NCBI GenBank assembly: GCA_937925605.1 | Contig: CALALV010000088.1 | Location: 1-61,583 of the forward strand | Direction: 5' to 3' | From: an uncultured Woeseia sp. | GTDB lineage: Bacteria; Pseudomonadota; Gammaproteobacteria; Steroidobacterales; Woeseiaceae | Length of the DNA: 61,583 bases | Shown here: positions 7,721 through 16,369 of the stretch, in pieces | How positions within the stretch are numbered: position 1 is the stretch's first letter | Layout of the letters: every line of letters starts with the position of its first letter | Notes under the pieces: model-generated | Databases searched by the model: none | Seen by the model: the letters and a program-made list of their open reading frames with translations, nothing else | What the model was told of the DNA's origin: nothing | Translations under genes and position numbers: made by a program

Positions 7721-9886
7721 TCAGACCCGCGTGCCGAACGGCAGCCGCCGCAGCCGCTTCCCGGTCGCCGCCAGGATCGCGTTGGCCACGGCCGGCCCGA
7801 GCGGCGGCACGCCCGGTTCGCCGACGCCCGTCGGCGCCTCGGCGGAGCGCACGATGTGCACCTCGACCTCCGGCATCTCGTCCATGCGCAGAACCGGGAA
7901 GCTGTCGTAGTTGTCCTGCTGCACGCGGCCCTCTTTCAGCGTGATCGCGCCATGGCGAATCGCCGCGAGCGCGAAGCCGATGCTGCCTTCCATCTGCGCG
8001 CGGATCACGTCGGGATTGACGGCGACGCCGCAGTCGACCGCGCAGACGACGCGTTCGACCCGCCACTCGCCGTCCCGGACCGCGACCTCGGCAACCTCCG
8101 CCACGTAAGTGCCGAAGGACCGGTGCACCGCGACGCCGCGCCCGCGCCCGGCGGTGAGCGGCTCCGACCAGCCGGCTTTCTCGACCGCGAGTTCGAGCAC
8201 GCCGAGATGCCGCGGGTGCTCCGCGAGCAGGCCGCGCCGGAACGCGACCGGGTCCTCGCCGGCCGCGCGCGCGAGGTCGTCGATGACGGTCTCGACCGCG
8301 AAAGCCGTGTGCGTGTGGCCGACCGAGCGCCACCACAGGACCGGCACGCCGACGGCGGGTGACGTCAGCGACACGGACAGGTCACGAACCGCGTACGGCA
8401 TGTCGTCGACGCCCTCGACCGAGGTGACGTCGATGCCGTCCGCGATCATCGCGGATTCGAACGGCGTGCCGGCCATGATCGACTGGCCGACGATGTGGTG
8501 GTTCCAGCCGCTGACGGCGCCGTCGGCGTCGACTCCCGCCCGCACCCGGTGCAGGTAGGCCGGCCGGTAACGGCCGCCGGTCATGTCGTCCTCGCGGCTC
8601 CACTGCACCCGCACCGGCCTGCCGGGCCCGAGCGCCTTCGCGACCGCGACGGCCTCGACGATCACGTCCGCGTCCGGCGTCGCGCGGCGGCCGAAGAATC
8701 CGCCGGTCATCATGACGTGCAGCCGCACGTTCGTCGGTGGCAGCCCGGTCATCTGCGCGGCGACGTGCTGGTAGTAGTCCGGCATCTGGTGCCCGGCCCA
8801 GATGTCGAGTTCGCCGTCGCCCATCAGCGCGACGGCGTTCAGCGGCTCCATCGCGGCGTGCGCGAGGTACGGGAACTCGAACTCGGCCTCCACCGTTACG
8901 GCGGCGTTCGCGAGCGCCGCGGCCGCGTCGCCGTGTGCGTGCACCGGCGTACCAGTCCCTTCGGCTGCACGGCGATACTCGGCCAGCAACTCGTCGCTGC
9001 CGCGCGTCTCCGCGGTCGACTCGTCCCACTCCACTTCGAGGTGCTCACGCGCCTGCAGCGCCTGCCAGTAGGTCTTCGCGACGACGGCGATGCCGCGCGG
9101 CGTCTCGACGACGTCGACGACGCCGGGCCGGTCGAGCACCGAGGCGGCATTGAAGGACGCGGCCTGCGCGCCGAAGCGCGGCGGCCGCGCGAGCACTGCC
9201 GTCAGCATGCCCGGCAGCTGCACGTCGATCGTGTAGTCCTGCAGCCCGCGCGTCTTGGCCGGCGTGTCCGGCCGGCGCAGGTTCTCGTTGCCGATCAGCG
9301 TCCAGTCTTCCGGCGACTTCAACGCGACGCTCGCCGGCGGCGTCAGCGTCGCCGCGCGCGCGACGAGTTCGCCGAAGCCCGCCTCGCGGCCGCTCGCGTG
9401 CGCGAGCCGGCCCTTTTCGACGCGAATCTCGCCCGCGGGCACGCCCCAGGCCTCGGCCGCGGCGGCGACCAGCAGCTGCCGCGCGACGGCCCCGGGCTCG
9501 CGGTAGCGGTGCCAGGAGCTCGCCATCGCGGTCGAGCCGCCCGTGAGCTGGAACGCGCCGCCCATCTGCAGGTTGCCGTACAGCGCGGGGTCGCCGGTGA
9601 CGGCATCGCAGTCGACCTGCGACCAGTCGGCGTCGAGCTCCTCGGCGACCAGCGTCGCGACGCCGGCCAGAATGCCCTGCCCGCCTTCCATGTGCGCGCA
9701 CAGCACCGTTACGCGACCGTCCGCGCCGATGCGCAGGTAGGCGTCGAAAGGATTGGTGAGCGGCGCGGCTGCCTGTCCTTCCGCCGCGACGCGGAAGCCC
9801 ACGAGCAGTCCGCCGGCGACGGCGGAGCTCGCGGCGATGAACTGGCGGCGCGTGACACCCGTATTCTGCTTTTCGAATCGGCGCAT
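7721..9886 (-). CDS. Molybdopterin-binding aldehyde/isoquinoline oxidoreductase subunit (IorB-like), Tat-exported
   Basis: This is the large subunit of a xanthine-oxidase-family molybdenum hydroxylase, closest in layout to isoquinoline 1-oxidoreductase beta subunit. Family members hydroxylate N-heterocycles or oxidise aldehydes. It has 721 residues, with a Tat signal TRRQFIAASSAVAGG at the N-terminus. Cofactor-site motifs include MTGGFFGRR near the middle and GVGEPGVPPLGPAVANA near the end, the latter carrying the usual active-site Glu. The upstream [2Fe-2S] subunit overlaps the reading frame start. ATG 9886 is chosen because GGGGAG lies 8 bases before it; a GTG at 9895 is the alternative. 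The substrate is unknown. Confidence 0.88.
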   Translation of the reverse strand: MRRFEKQNTGVTRRQFIAASSAVAGGLLVGFRVAAEGQAAAPLTNPFDAYLRIGADGRVTVLCAHMEGGQGILAGVATLVAEELDADWSQVDCDAVTGDPALYGNLQMGGAFQLTGGSTAMASSWHRYREPGAVARQLLVAAAAEAWGVPAGEIRVEKGRLAHASGREAGFGELVARAATLTPPASVALKSPEDWTLIGNENLRRPDTPAKTRGLQDYTIDVQLPGMLTAVLARPPRFGAQAASFNAASVLDRPGVVDVVETPRGIAVVAKTYWQALQAREHLEVEWDESTAETRGSDELLAEYRRAAEGTGTPVHAHGDAAAALANAAVTVEAEFEFPYLAHAAMEPLNAVALMGDGELDIWAGHQMPDYYQHVAAQMTGLPPTNVRLHVMMTGGFFGRRATPDADVIVEAVAVAKALGPGRPVRVQWSREDDMTGGRYRPAYLHRVRAGVDADGAVSGWNHHIVGQSIMAGTPFESAMIADGIDVTSVEGVDDMPYAVRDLSVSLTSPAVGVPVLWWRSVGHTHTAFAVETVIDDLARAAGEDPVAFRRGLLAEHPRHLGVLELAVEKAGWSEPLTAGRGRGVAVHRSFGTYVAEVAEVAVRDGEWRVERVVCAVDCGVAVNPDVIRAQMEGSIGFALAAIRHGAITLKEGRVQQDNYDSFPVLRMDEMPEVEVHIVRSAEAPTGVGEPGVPPLGPAVANAILAATGKRLRRLPFGTRV

Positions 9887-9891
9887 GGCGG

Positions 9892-10350
9892 TCACTCCCC
9901 GAGACGGTCGGCGGCGCGGTGGATCGCGCGCCGAATGCGCGCATAGGTCGCGCAGCGACAGAGGTTGCCGGACATCGCGCGGTCGATGTCGGCGTCGCTC
10001 GGCGCGCGGTTCGCGCTGAGCAATGACGCGGCCGCCATGATCTGGCCCGACTGGCAGTAACCGCACTGCGGCACGTCGAGTTCGACCCAGGCGTCGCGTA
10101 TCGCGGCGGCCGCCGCGCCGTCGAGGCCCTCGATCGTCGTGATGTCCGCGGACTGCGCGGCGGAGGCCGGCAGCACGCAGGAGCGCGTCGGCGCGCCGTT
10201 CAGGTAGACCGTGCAGGCGCCGCACAGCGCCTTGCCGCAGCCGAACTTCGTGCCGGTGAGCTGCAGGTGGTCGCGCAGGACCCACAGCAGCGGCGTGTCC
10301 GCGGCGGCGTCGACCTCGTGCTGCTGGCCGTTGATCGTGAGCTTGAGCAT
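9892..10350 (-). CDS. (2Fe-2S)-binding subunit of molybdenum hydroxylase (IorA-like)
   Basis: The 152-residue small subunit carries two [2Fe-2S] clusters that take electrons from the molybdenum site. The plant-ferredoxin-type cluster ligands are in GTKFGCGKALCGACTVYLNG. The second helical domain has CGYCQSGQIMAA and SGNLCRCATYARIRRAI. It lacks a signal peptide, so it is probably carried out with the Tat-tagged large subunit encoded just downstream. ATG 10350 begins MLKLTINGQ, the normal family start. No cytochrome or XdhC-type maturation gene is in the window. Confidence 0.9.
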   Translation of the reverse strand: MLKLTINGQQHEVDAAADTPLLWVLRDHLQLTGTKFGCGKALCGACTVYLNGAPTRSCVLPASAAQSADITTIEGLDGAAAAAIRDAWVELDVPQCGYCQSGQIMAAASLLSANRAPSDADIDRAMSGNLCRCATYARIRRAIHRAADRLGE

Positions 10351-10434
10351 GTGCCGGGACCCCGCATCGTTGGTGACTGGTCTGCGACAAAGATAGCCGT
10401 TTCCGCCGCTCGCCGACAGCGCGCGCATTACATT

Positions 10435-10463
10435 TTCGACAGCGGCGCGTGAGCGTGTAATAT
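10435..10463 (+). promoter_or_regulatory. Possible sigma70-type promoter for parB
   Basis: TTCGAC at 10435-10440 and TAATAT at 10458-10463 are separated by 17 bases and lie about 60 bases before the parB ATG. The -10 box is good and the -35 box is weak. This is inferred from sequence alone. Confidence 0.35.
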
Positions 10464-10525
10464 CGGCGGTCCGCCGCACAAAAATAATAAACGGCGCATC
10501 TCTGTACCGGGGAGCTTGAACACGC

Positions 10526-11479
10526 ATGACTGCGCCTAAGAAAAGACTGGGCCGCGGGCTGGACGCACTGCTCGGCAGCCCGGCGCGCGGCGCCGCGGTC
10601 GCCGACGCCGTCGCGGCGCCGGCGTCCGACCTGCCCGTCGCGGAACTGCCGGTCGCGGCGCTGCAGCCGGGGCGCTACCAGCCGCGCCGGCGGCTCGCCG
10701 AGGACAGCCTCGCCGAACTCGCGGCATCGATACGCGAACAGGGTGTGCTGCAGCCGCTGGTCGTGCGGCCGCTGGCAGCCGACGCCGCCGAGGCCGGCGC
10801 GAGCCACGAGATCGTTGCCGGCGAACGCCGCTGGCGCGCGGCGGGCCTCGCGGGTCTCGAGACCGTGCCGGTCGTCGTGCGCGAACTCGACGACCAGTCC
10901 GCCCTCGCCGTCGCACTGATAGAGAACCTGCAGCGCGAGGACCTGAACCCGGTCGACCAGGCGCGTTCGCTGGCCCGGCTCGCCGAGGAGTTCGGGCTGA
11001 CCCACCAGCAGGTCGCCGACGCCGTCGGCCGCTCGCGCTCCGCGGTCAGCAACCTGCTGCGGCTGCTCGACCTGAACGACGACGTGAAGGACATGCTCGC
11101 GGACGGCCAGCTCGACATGGGCCATGCCCGGGCACTGCTGCCGCTCGAAACGACGCAGCAGCTCAAGGTCGCGAAGCGCGCGGCGGACGGCGGCTGGTCC
11201 GTGCGGCAAGTCGAGAAAGCGGTGCGCCAGCGTCTCGACCGGGCGTCGCGCGAGGCGCGCCCCGCCATCGATCACCAGACGCGCTGGCTGCAGGAGCAGC
11301 TGGCGCGGGAACTCGGCGGCAAGGTCGTGCTGAAGAACCGCCCAGACGGCAGCTACAAGCTCGACGTGGGCTTCGCGGATCTCGCCGAGCTGCAGGTCGC
11401 GCTGACCCAGGTGCAGAACCTCGTCGGGCGCCTCCGCGAGGCGGCCGGGCCGCGCAGCCGGGACGCCGCCGCCTCCTGA
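10526..11479 (+). CDS. parB: Chromosome partitioning protein ParB
   Basis: ParB binds parS sites, spreads as a CTP-dependent clamp and works with ParA to segregate chromosomes. The N-terminus KKRLGRGLDALLG is the usual ParA-interacting region. The CTP-binding region includes QPRRRL, then IREQGVLQPLVVRP and GERRWRAAGLAGL. The helix-turn-helix is EFGLTHQQVADAVGRSRSAV near residues 153-172. A C-terminal dimerisation domain follows, giving 317 residues in total, a normal length. The gene normally just upstream, parA, is absent; the upstream neighbour is the divergent molybdenum hydroxylase pair. No parS site was found nearby. Confidence 0.93.
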   Translation: MTAPKKRLGRGLDALLGSPARGAAVADAVAAPASDLPVAELPVAALQPGRYQPRRRLAEDSLAELAASIREQGVLQPLVVRPLAADAAEAGASHEIVAGERRWRAAGLAGLETVPVVVRELDDQSALAVALIENLQREDLNPVDQARSLARLAEEFGLTHQQVADAVGRSRSAVSNLLRLLDLNDDVKDMLADGQLDMGHARALLPLETTQQLKVAKRAADGGWSVRQVEKAVRQRLDRASREARPAIDHQTRWLQEQLARELGGKVVLKNRPDGSYKLDVGFADLAELQVALTQVQNLVGRLREAAGPRSRDAAAS

Positions 11480-11497
11480 CCGCGTGCCGGCGCCCGC

Positions 11498-12283
11498 TCA
11501 GCCGAGCACGGCGTCGAGGTACATCATGATCGCGAAGCCGCCGAGCAGCGAGAACGTCGCGACGTTCTCGAAGCCCGAGCGGTGCGTTTCCGGGATGATC
11601 TCGTGGCTGATGATGTACAGCATCGCCCCGGCCGCGAAGCCCATCGAGAACGGCATCAGCGGGCCGGCCACGGACACGGCGACGCTGCCGAACAGGCCGC
11701 CGATCGGCTCCGCAAGCCCCGACAGCGCGCCGACCGCGAAGGCCGGCAGCCGCGCGTAGCCGACCGAGATCAGCGACACCGACACGGCCAGGCCCTCCGG
11801 GATGTTCTGGATGCCGATGCCGGTCGCGAGCGTGACGCCGTTGTCGATGTCGCCGCCCGCGAAGCCGACGCCGACAGCCATGCCCTCCGGGAAGTTGTGC
11901 AGCGTGATCGCGATGACGAACAGCCAGATGCGGCCGATGGCCTCGGTGTCGGGGCCCTCGCGACCCATCACGAAGTGCTCGTGCGGCACGTAGCGATGCA
12001 CGAGGTGCAGCAACGCCGCGCCCGCCAGCAGCCCGCCGATCACGATCGCGACCGCGGCCGGGCGCCCGCCGTGGTACAGCTCGCCGTACTCGATCGCCGG
12101 CAACAGCAGCGAGAAGAACGAGGCGGCGAGCATGATGCCGGCGGCGATGCTGAGCAGGCTGTCCTCGAGTTTCTGCGACAGCTCGCGGACGGCGAACACG
12201 CCGGCGGCGCCGACGGTCGTGCCGAAGCCCGCCAGCAGGCTCCCCAGGAAGCCGTACCAGACGATGTCGGCCGGCTCGATCAC
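11498..12283 (-). CDS. ZIP family divalent metal transporter
   Basis: The 261-residue inner-membrane protein has about eight hydrophobic segments and the two metal-site helices of ZIP transporters: ITLHNFPEGMAVG near residues 130-142 and GIGIQNIPEGLAVS near 155-170. A further HEIIPE lies in a later helix. The family imports zinc and, in ZupT-like members, also iron or manganese. It starts at GTG 12283 and is convergent with parB, 18 bases apart. No Zur-type operator was noticed. Confidence 0.88.
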   Translation of the reverse strand: MIEPADIVWYGFLGSLLAGFGTTVGAAGVFAVRELSQKLEDSLLSIAAGIMLAASFFSLLLPAIEYGELYHGGRPAAVAIVIGGLLAGAALLHLVHRYVPHEHFVMGREGPDTEAIGRIWLFVIAITLHNFPEGMAVGVGFAGGDIDNGVTLATGIGIQNIPEGLAVSVSLISVGYARLPAFAVGALSGLAEPIGGLFGSVAVSVAGPLMPFSMGFAAGAMLYIISHEIIPETHRSGFENVATFSLLGGFAIMMYLDAVLG

Positions 12284-12433
12284 CGGCCCGCGTGCGCCTG
12301 CGCGCGTGTCGTCACGGCGTCACCCGTCCGCGTTGCTGACCGTTCGCACTATACACCTCGGCGACTCGCGGCAGGCAGCCGGCCGGCGCTTGCTAGACTG
12401 GCGCCCTGTGTACAGACCGCGAGGAGCAGCCGC

Positions 12434-12727
12434 ATGGACCTTGCCGAATTGATGAGCCGCGCACGCGCCGACGGCTACACCCGCAACTTCTCGTGCTCGG
12501 GCGGCAGCCTGCTTTGTGCGGACAGCGGCGAGCGCACCGCGGCTGCCGACGCGTGGATCGTCGACAGCCAGTCCGTAGACCAGGGCACCGACCCGGGCGA
12601 CGACGCGACGCTGTACCTGATAGAGACGCGCAAGGGCGCGCGCGGCTACCTGGTCGTCGCCGACTCCTTCCACGCTGACCCGAGGAATGCGCAGTTCATC
12701 GACAGCCTGGAGTGGCGCAAGCGTTAG
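12434..12727 (+). CDS. Small conserved protein, unknown function
   Basis: The 97-residue soluble protein begins MDLAELMSRARADGYTRNFS and has an alternating strand/helix pattern, including ATLYLIETRKGARGYLVVAD. It resembles a group of about 100-residue proteins sometimes labelled phosphoribosylpyrophosphate synthetase in databases. It lacks the PRPP-binding motif, so that label is not supported. CGAGGAG lies 8 bases before the ATG. It ends in TAG. The next gene, AidB-like, is convergent. Confidence 0.65.
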   Translation: MDLAELMSRARADGYTRNFSCSGGSLLCADSGERTAAADAWIVDSQSVDQGTDPGDDATLYLIETRKGARGYLVVADSFHADPRNAQFIDSLEWRKR

Positions 12728-12732
12728 GAGAC

Positions 12733-14391
12733 TCAGGCACCCGGCATCGCCCGCGCGAGAATCTCGTCGGCGTTGCGCAGGCTCGCGAGCGTGCCGTAAC
12801 TCGCGCCCCAGCGCTTGTCGCCGAGCCGGCTCCTGCAGAATTCGCGCGCCGGGCCCTCCGGCGCGGCGTCCAGCAACAGCGCGGCCTGCACCGCCAGCGT
12901 AATCGCGTGAGCCAGCCGGCGTGCGTCCGCATCGTCCGGCGCACGCAGCGCCTCGGCCAGCCGATCGCGCTGCTCGTCGAGGCAGCGGCTCGCGCCGCGC
13001 GCCTCCTCGAGCCGGTCGAGGAGCGCCTCTGCCGCCGCCGGCTCGCGCGCGAGCGTGCGCTTCACGTCGAGGCACATGACATTGCCGGCGCCCTCCCAGA
13101 TCGACAGCAGCGGCAGCTCGCGGTAGATGCGCGCGAGGTCCTGCTCCTCGACGTAGCCGTTCCCGCCGAGCACCTCGAGCGCCTCGGCGGCGAACTGCGG
13201 GCCGCGCTTGCAGACGTGGAATTTCGCGGCCGGCGTCAGCAGCCGGCCGATCAGCCGGTCCCGTTCGTCGGCAGTGGCCTCGTAGCAGGAGGCCAGGTAC
13301 AGCGCGAGTCGCGTGCACGCCTCGGCTTCGAGCGCGAGGTCCGCGAGCACGTTGCGCATCAGCGGCTGCTCGATGAGCGGCTTGCCGAACGCATGGCGCT
13401 GACGCGCATGGTTCAGTGCCACGGCGACGGCGCGCCGCTGCATGCCGGCGCTCGCGAGCACGCAGTCGAGCCGCGTGTAGGTTGCCATCTCGATGATCGT
13501 CGGCACGCCGCGGCCCTCCTCGCCGAGCAGCAGCGCGTCGGCGCCGTGGAACTCGACCTCGGAGCTCGCGTTCGAGCGGTTGCCGAGCTTGTCCTTCAGC
13601 CGCTGCAGCCTGAGCGAGTTGCGCGTGCCGTCCTCGCGGAACTGCGGCAGCAGGAAGCAGGACAGTCCCCCCGGCGCCTGCGCAAGCACGAGAAACGCGT
13701 CGCACATCGGCGCCGAGAAGAACCACTTGTGCCCGCGCAGCCGGTAGCGGGCGCCGCCCTGCGGTTCGGCAACGGTGACGTTGCTGCGCACGTCGGAGCC
13801 GCCCTGGCGCTCGGTCATGCCCATGCCGAACAGCACGCCGTCCTTGGCCGCCGCCGGCGCGAGGCGCGGGTCGTAGCGGCGACTGAGCAGCTTCGGCAGC
13901 CACAGCGCGTCGATCTCCGGGTGCGTCTCCGAGAGCTTCTGCAGCACCGGCACGGCGCCGTAACTCATCGCGAGCGGGCACTGGGTGCCGGCCTCGGCCT
14001 GTGCGTGCAGGTAGAACAGCGCCGCTCGCGCTACCTGCGCGCCGGGGCGCCGTTCCTCCCAGGGCAGGGCCACGAGGCCGTCCGCGACGGCGCGGCCGAG
14101 CAGCGCGTGCCAGGCCGGGTCGAACTCGACCGTGTCGATGCGCCGTCCCTGGCGGTCGTGCGTCACGAGCCGCGGGCGCTCCTCGTGCGCGCGCGCCGCG
14201 AGCCGCAGCGCGGCCGCGCTGGCCACGTGCCGCGCCGTCTCCCCGAGCCGGTCCGAGCACCAGCCGGCGCCGTAGCGCTCGACGCTGTCCGTCAGTGCCG
14301 GGTCGCCGATCTGCGGGTCGTAGTCCTCGAGCGGCGCCGACTGGTTCAGGACGGCGCTGACCGGGTCGGGCGATTCGCTGTTGTCTCTCAG
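12733..14391 (-). CDS. AidB-like acyl-CoA dehydrogenase, apparent CTG start
   Basis: The FAD-dependent acyl-CoA dehydrogenase is of the AidB type (E. coli AidB has 541 residues; this has 552 from CTG). Motifs include GMGMTERQGGSDVRSN, HKWFFSAPMCD, LDCVLASAGMQRRAV, EALEVLGGNGYVEE and LPLLSIWEGAGNVMCLDVKR, all in AidB order. The family-conserved N-terminus NQSAPLEDYDPQIGDPALTD continues to REGAGW-like YGAGWCSD and lies upstream of the first GTG (14226). No ATG, GTG or TTG precedes it in frame. The likely start is CTG 14391, overlapping the upstream TGA as CTGA, with GGAG 7 bases ahead. Translation would be coupled to the NmrA-like lipoprotein gene. Confidence 0.85.
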   Translation of the reverse strand: MRDNSESPDPVSAVLNQSAPLEDYDPQIGDPALTDSVERYGAGWCSDRLGETARHVASAAALRLAARAHEERPRLVTHDRQGRRIDTVEFDPAWHALLGRAVADGLVALPWEERRPGAQVARAALFYLHAQAEAGTQCPLAMSYGAVPVLQKLSETHPEIDALWLPKLLSRRYDPRLAPAAAKDGVLFGMGMTERQGGSDVRSNVTVAEPQGGARYRLRGHKWFFSAPMCDAFLVLAQAPGGLSCFLLPQFREDGTRNSLRLQRLKDKLGNRSNASSEVEFHGADALLLGEEGRGVPTIIEMATYTRLDCVLASAGMQRRAVAVALNHARQRHAFGKPLIEQPLMRNVLADLALEAEACTRLALYLASCYEATADERDRLIGRLLTPAAKFHVCKRGPQFAAEALEVLGGNGYVEEQDLARIYRELPLLSIWEGAGNVMCLDVKRTLAREPAAAEALLDRLEEARGASRCLDEQRDRLAEALRAPDDADARRLAHAITLAVQAALLLDAAPEGPAREFCRSRLGDKRWGASYGTLASLRNADEILARAMPGA

Positions 14392-15335
14392 TCGGACGCT
14401 CCGCTCGCCGCGAGGCCGTCGAGGTACTCGTGGACGGTGACGAGATCGGGGTACTCGCTGCGCAGCGCCTCGATATTGACCGAGTAGCCGACGTCGGCGA
14501 ACCAGCGGTACATGTCGGTCATCTCGGTGCCGAGCATCTCCTCGAACTCCTCCCAGGACACCTGGACGTACTCGACCGGCCGATCGAAGGCCTCCGACAT
14601 GACGCCGGTGAGTTCCTCGAGCGTCATCTCGTCGCCGGCGATCTCCTCGGTACGCCCGATCCAGTCGTCCGGGTTGTCAAAGGCCTCGCCCACGAAGAAG
14701 CCGATGTCGCTGGCCGCGATCCACTGGTGACGGTCACCCGGGTCGCGCGGATTGACGTAGCGACCGGCGCGCAGCGCGTCGAGGCTCCAGCGCCAGTTGT
14801 CCATGAACTCCACCGGGCGCACGACCGTGAAATCGAGGTCGCTGTCGTCGAGCATCTGCTCGATCTCGTACTTGCTCTCGAAGTGCGCGAGCCCGCTGCC
14901 GGAGTCCGCCGCGGCGACCGAGGTATAGACGAAGTGCCCGACGCCGGCCTGCTCGGCGGCATCGATGAGCGCGCGGCCGTGCTGCTCCTCGCGCTCGCGG
15001 CCGTGTTCCCAGAAATCCGTGACGGCGAACACGCCCCAGGCGCCGGCCATGGCCGCCGCCAGCGACGCCGGGTCGTCGAAATTGCCTTGCACGACCTCGG
15101 CGCCCTGCGCCGCGAGCGCCGTCGCCGCGGGTTGCTCCGGGTTGCGCGTCAGCGCGCGGACCGGGTAGCCGCGCTTCAGCAGTTCGCGCGCGACCGCCCC
15201 GCCCTGCGTGCCGGTGGCGCCCGTGACGAGGATGGTGCGCGGCGGCTCAGCTGCCTCCTCCGGTTCCGACGGGCCGCCGCAGCCGGCAAGCGTCAGTGCC
15301 GTGGCCAGCGTGAAGAGAGTCGCGAGTTTCTGCAT
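14388..15335 (-). CDS. NmrA-like NAD(P)-binding protein with lipoprotein signal
   Basis: The 315-residue protein has an atypical-SDR (NmrA) fold: ILVTGATGTQGGAVARELLK is the dinucleotide-binding GxxGxxG loop, followed by the NmrA-type VQGNFDDPASLAAAM and YTSVAAADSGSGLAHFESK. Unusually it begins with a signal peptide and the lipobox TLAGC, so it is predicted to be a lipid-anchored periplasmic protein. ATG 15335 follows AGGGG. A cytoplasmic start inside the Rossmann fold is not available, so the signal is probably real. It is translationally coupled to the AidB-like gene. Such proteins can be NADP sensors rather than enzymes; the true function is unknown. Confidence 0.8.
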   Translation of the reverse strand: MQKLATLFTLATALTLAGCGGPSEPEEAAEPPRTILVTGATGTQGGAVARELLKRGYPVRALTRNPEQPAATALAAQGAEVVQGNFDDPASLAAAMAGAWGVFAVTDFWEHGREREEQHGRALIDAAEQAGVGHFVYTSVAAADSGSGLAHFESKYEIEQMLDDSDLDFTVVRPVEFMDNWRWSLDALRAGRYVNPRDPGDRHQWIAASDIGFFVGEAFDNPDDWIGRTEEIAGDEMTLEELTGVMSEAFDRPVEYVQVSWEEFEEMLGTEMTDMYRWFADVGYSVNIEALRSEYPDLVTVHEYLDGLAASGASD

Positions 15336-15452
15336 GCCATTGCCCCTGCCGTGGAATGCCGCGATTATACGCCGCGGCGCCCGCCCGAGCGCTTGAAATC
15401 CGGTCCGGCGGGTCGCATATCGGAACGAGTTTCGGCTGACTGGATATTTCGC

Positions 15453-16343
15453 ATGTTCAAGCGCATTGCCCTGTTCCTGGCGACGAATATCGCCGTCGTC
15501 CTCGTCCTGAGCATCGTCCTCAGGCTGCTGGGCGTCGACCGCCTGCTCGACGAGTCGGGCAGCAACCTGAATTACGAGGCGCTGCTCGTGTTCTCGCTCG
15601 TGCTGGGATTCGGTGGCTCGTTCATCTCGCTTGCCATGTCCAAGTGGATGGCCAAGCGCATGACCGGCGCCCGGGTCATCGGCCAGCCGTCTGACGGCAC
15701 CGAGACCTGGCTCGTCGGCACCGTGCAGCGCCTGGCCCAGCAGGCCGGCATCGGCATGCCGGAGGTCGCGATCTACGACTCGCCGCAGCCAAACGCGTTC
15801 GCGACCGGCGCGCGCCGCGACGCGGCCCTGGTTGCGGTCAGTACCGGCCTGCTGCGCTCGATGCGCAAGGAGGAAGTCGAGGCGGTGCTCGCGCACGAGG
15901 TCGCGCACGTCGCCAACGGCGACATGGTCACGCTGGCGCTGGTCCAGGGCGTCGTCAACACCTTCGTGATCTTCCTGTCGCGGATCGTCGGCCACATCAT
16001 CGACCGCGTCGTTTTGAAGAACGAGCGCGGCTACGGCATCGGCTATTTCGTCTCGGTGCTGGTGGCCCAGCTCGTGCTCGGCATCCTCGCGAGCATCATC
16101 GTCATGTGGGTCTCGCGCCAGCGCGAGTTCCGCGCCGATGCGGGTTCGGCCCGCCTGAACGGCACGCAGCCGATGATCGCCGCGCTGAAGCGGCTCGACC
16201 AGGGACGCGAGGCCGACCTGCCCGAGTCGCTGCAGGCCTTCGGCATTTCGGGCGGCCGCGGCCGCGGGGTGTTGAGTCGGCTGTTCCTGAGCCACCCGCC
16301 GATTGCCGAGCGCATCGCGGCGCTCGAGCAGCGCGCGTACTGA
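15453..16343 (+). CDS. htpX: Membrane zinc metalloprotease HtpX
   Basis: HtpX is an M48 inner-membrane protease that degrades damaged membrane proteins, partly overlapping FtsH. The 296-residue protein has two N-terminal membrane helices (residues 5-25 and 43-62) and the zinc motif H148-E-V-A-H152 in AVLAHEVAHVANGD. Two more hydrophobic segments follow at about 160-182 and 195-215. The third zinc ligand Glu is in REFRADAGSARL. It ends with the family tail LFLSHPPIAERIAALE. The gene is single and is convergent with a small acidic-tailed gene. Confidence 0.95.
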   Translation: MFKRIALFLATNIAVVLVLSIVLRLLGVDRLLDESGSNLNYEALLVFSLVLGFGGSFISLAMSKWMAKRMTGARVIGQPSDGTETWLVGTVQRLAQQAGIGMPEVAIYDSPQPNAFATGARRDAALVAVSTGLLRSMRKEEVEAVLAHEVAHVANGDMVTLALVQGVVNTFVIFLSRIVGHIIDRVVLKNERGYGIGYFVSVLVAQLVLGILASIIVMWVSRQREFRADAGSARLNGTQPMIAALKRLDQGREADLPESLQAFGISGGRGRGVLSRLFLSHPPIAERIAALEQRAY

Positions 16344-16369
16344 GGACCCGGCGCCGGCGCCGGCGCGCG

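Noticed and set aside
7721..11275. A single 1184-codon minus-strand frame
   Set aside because: Only the part from 9886 is the molybdenum hydroxylase; the rest is an out-of-frame shadow of the iron-sulfur subunit gene and antisense to parB.
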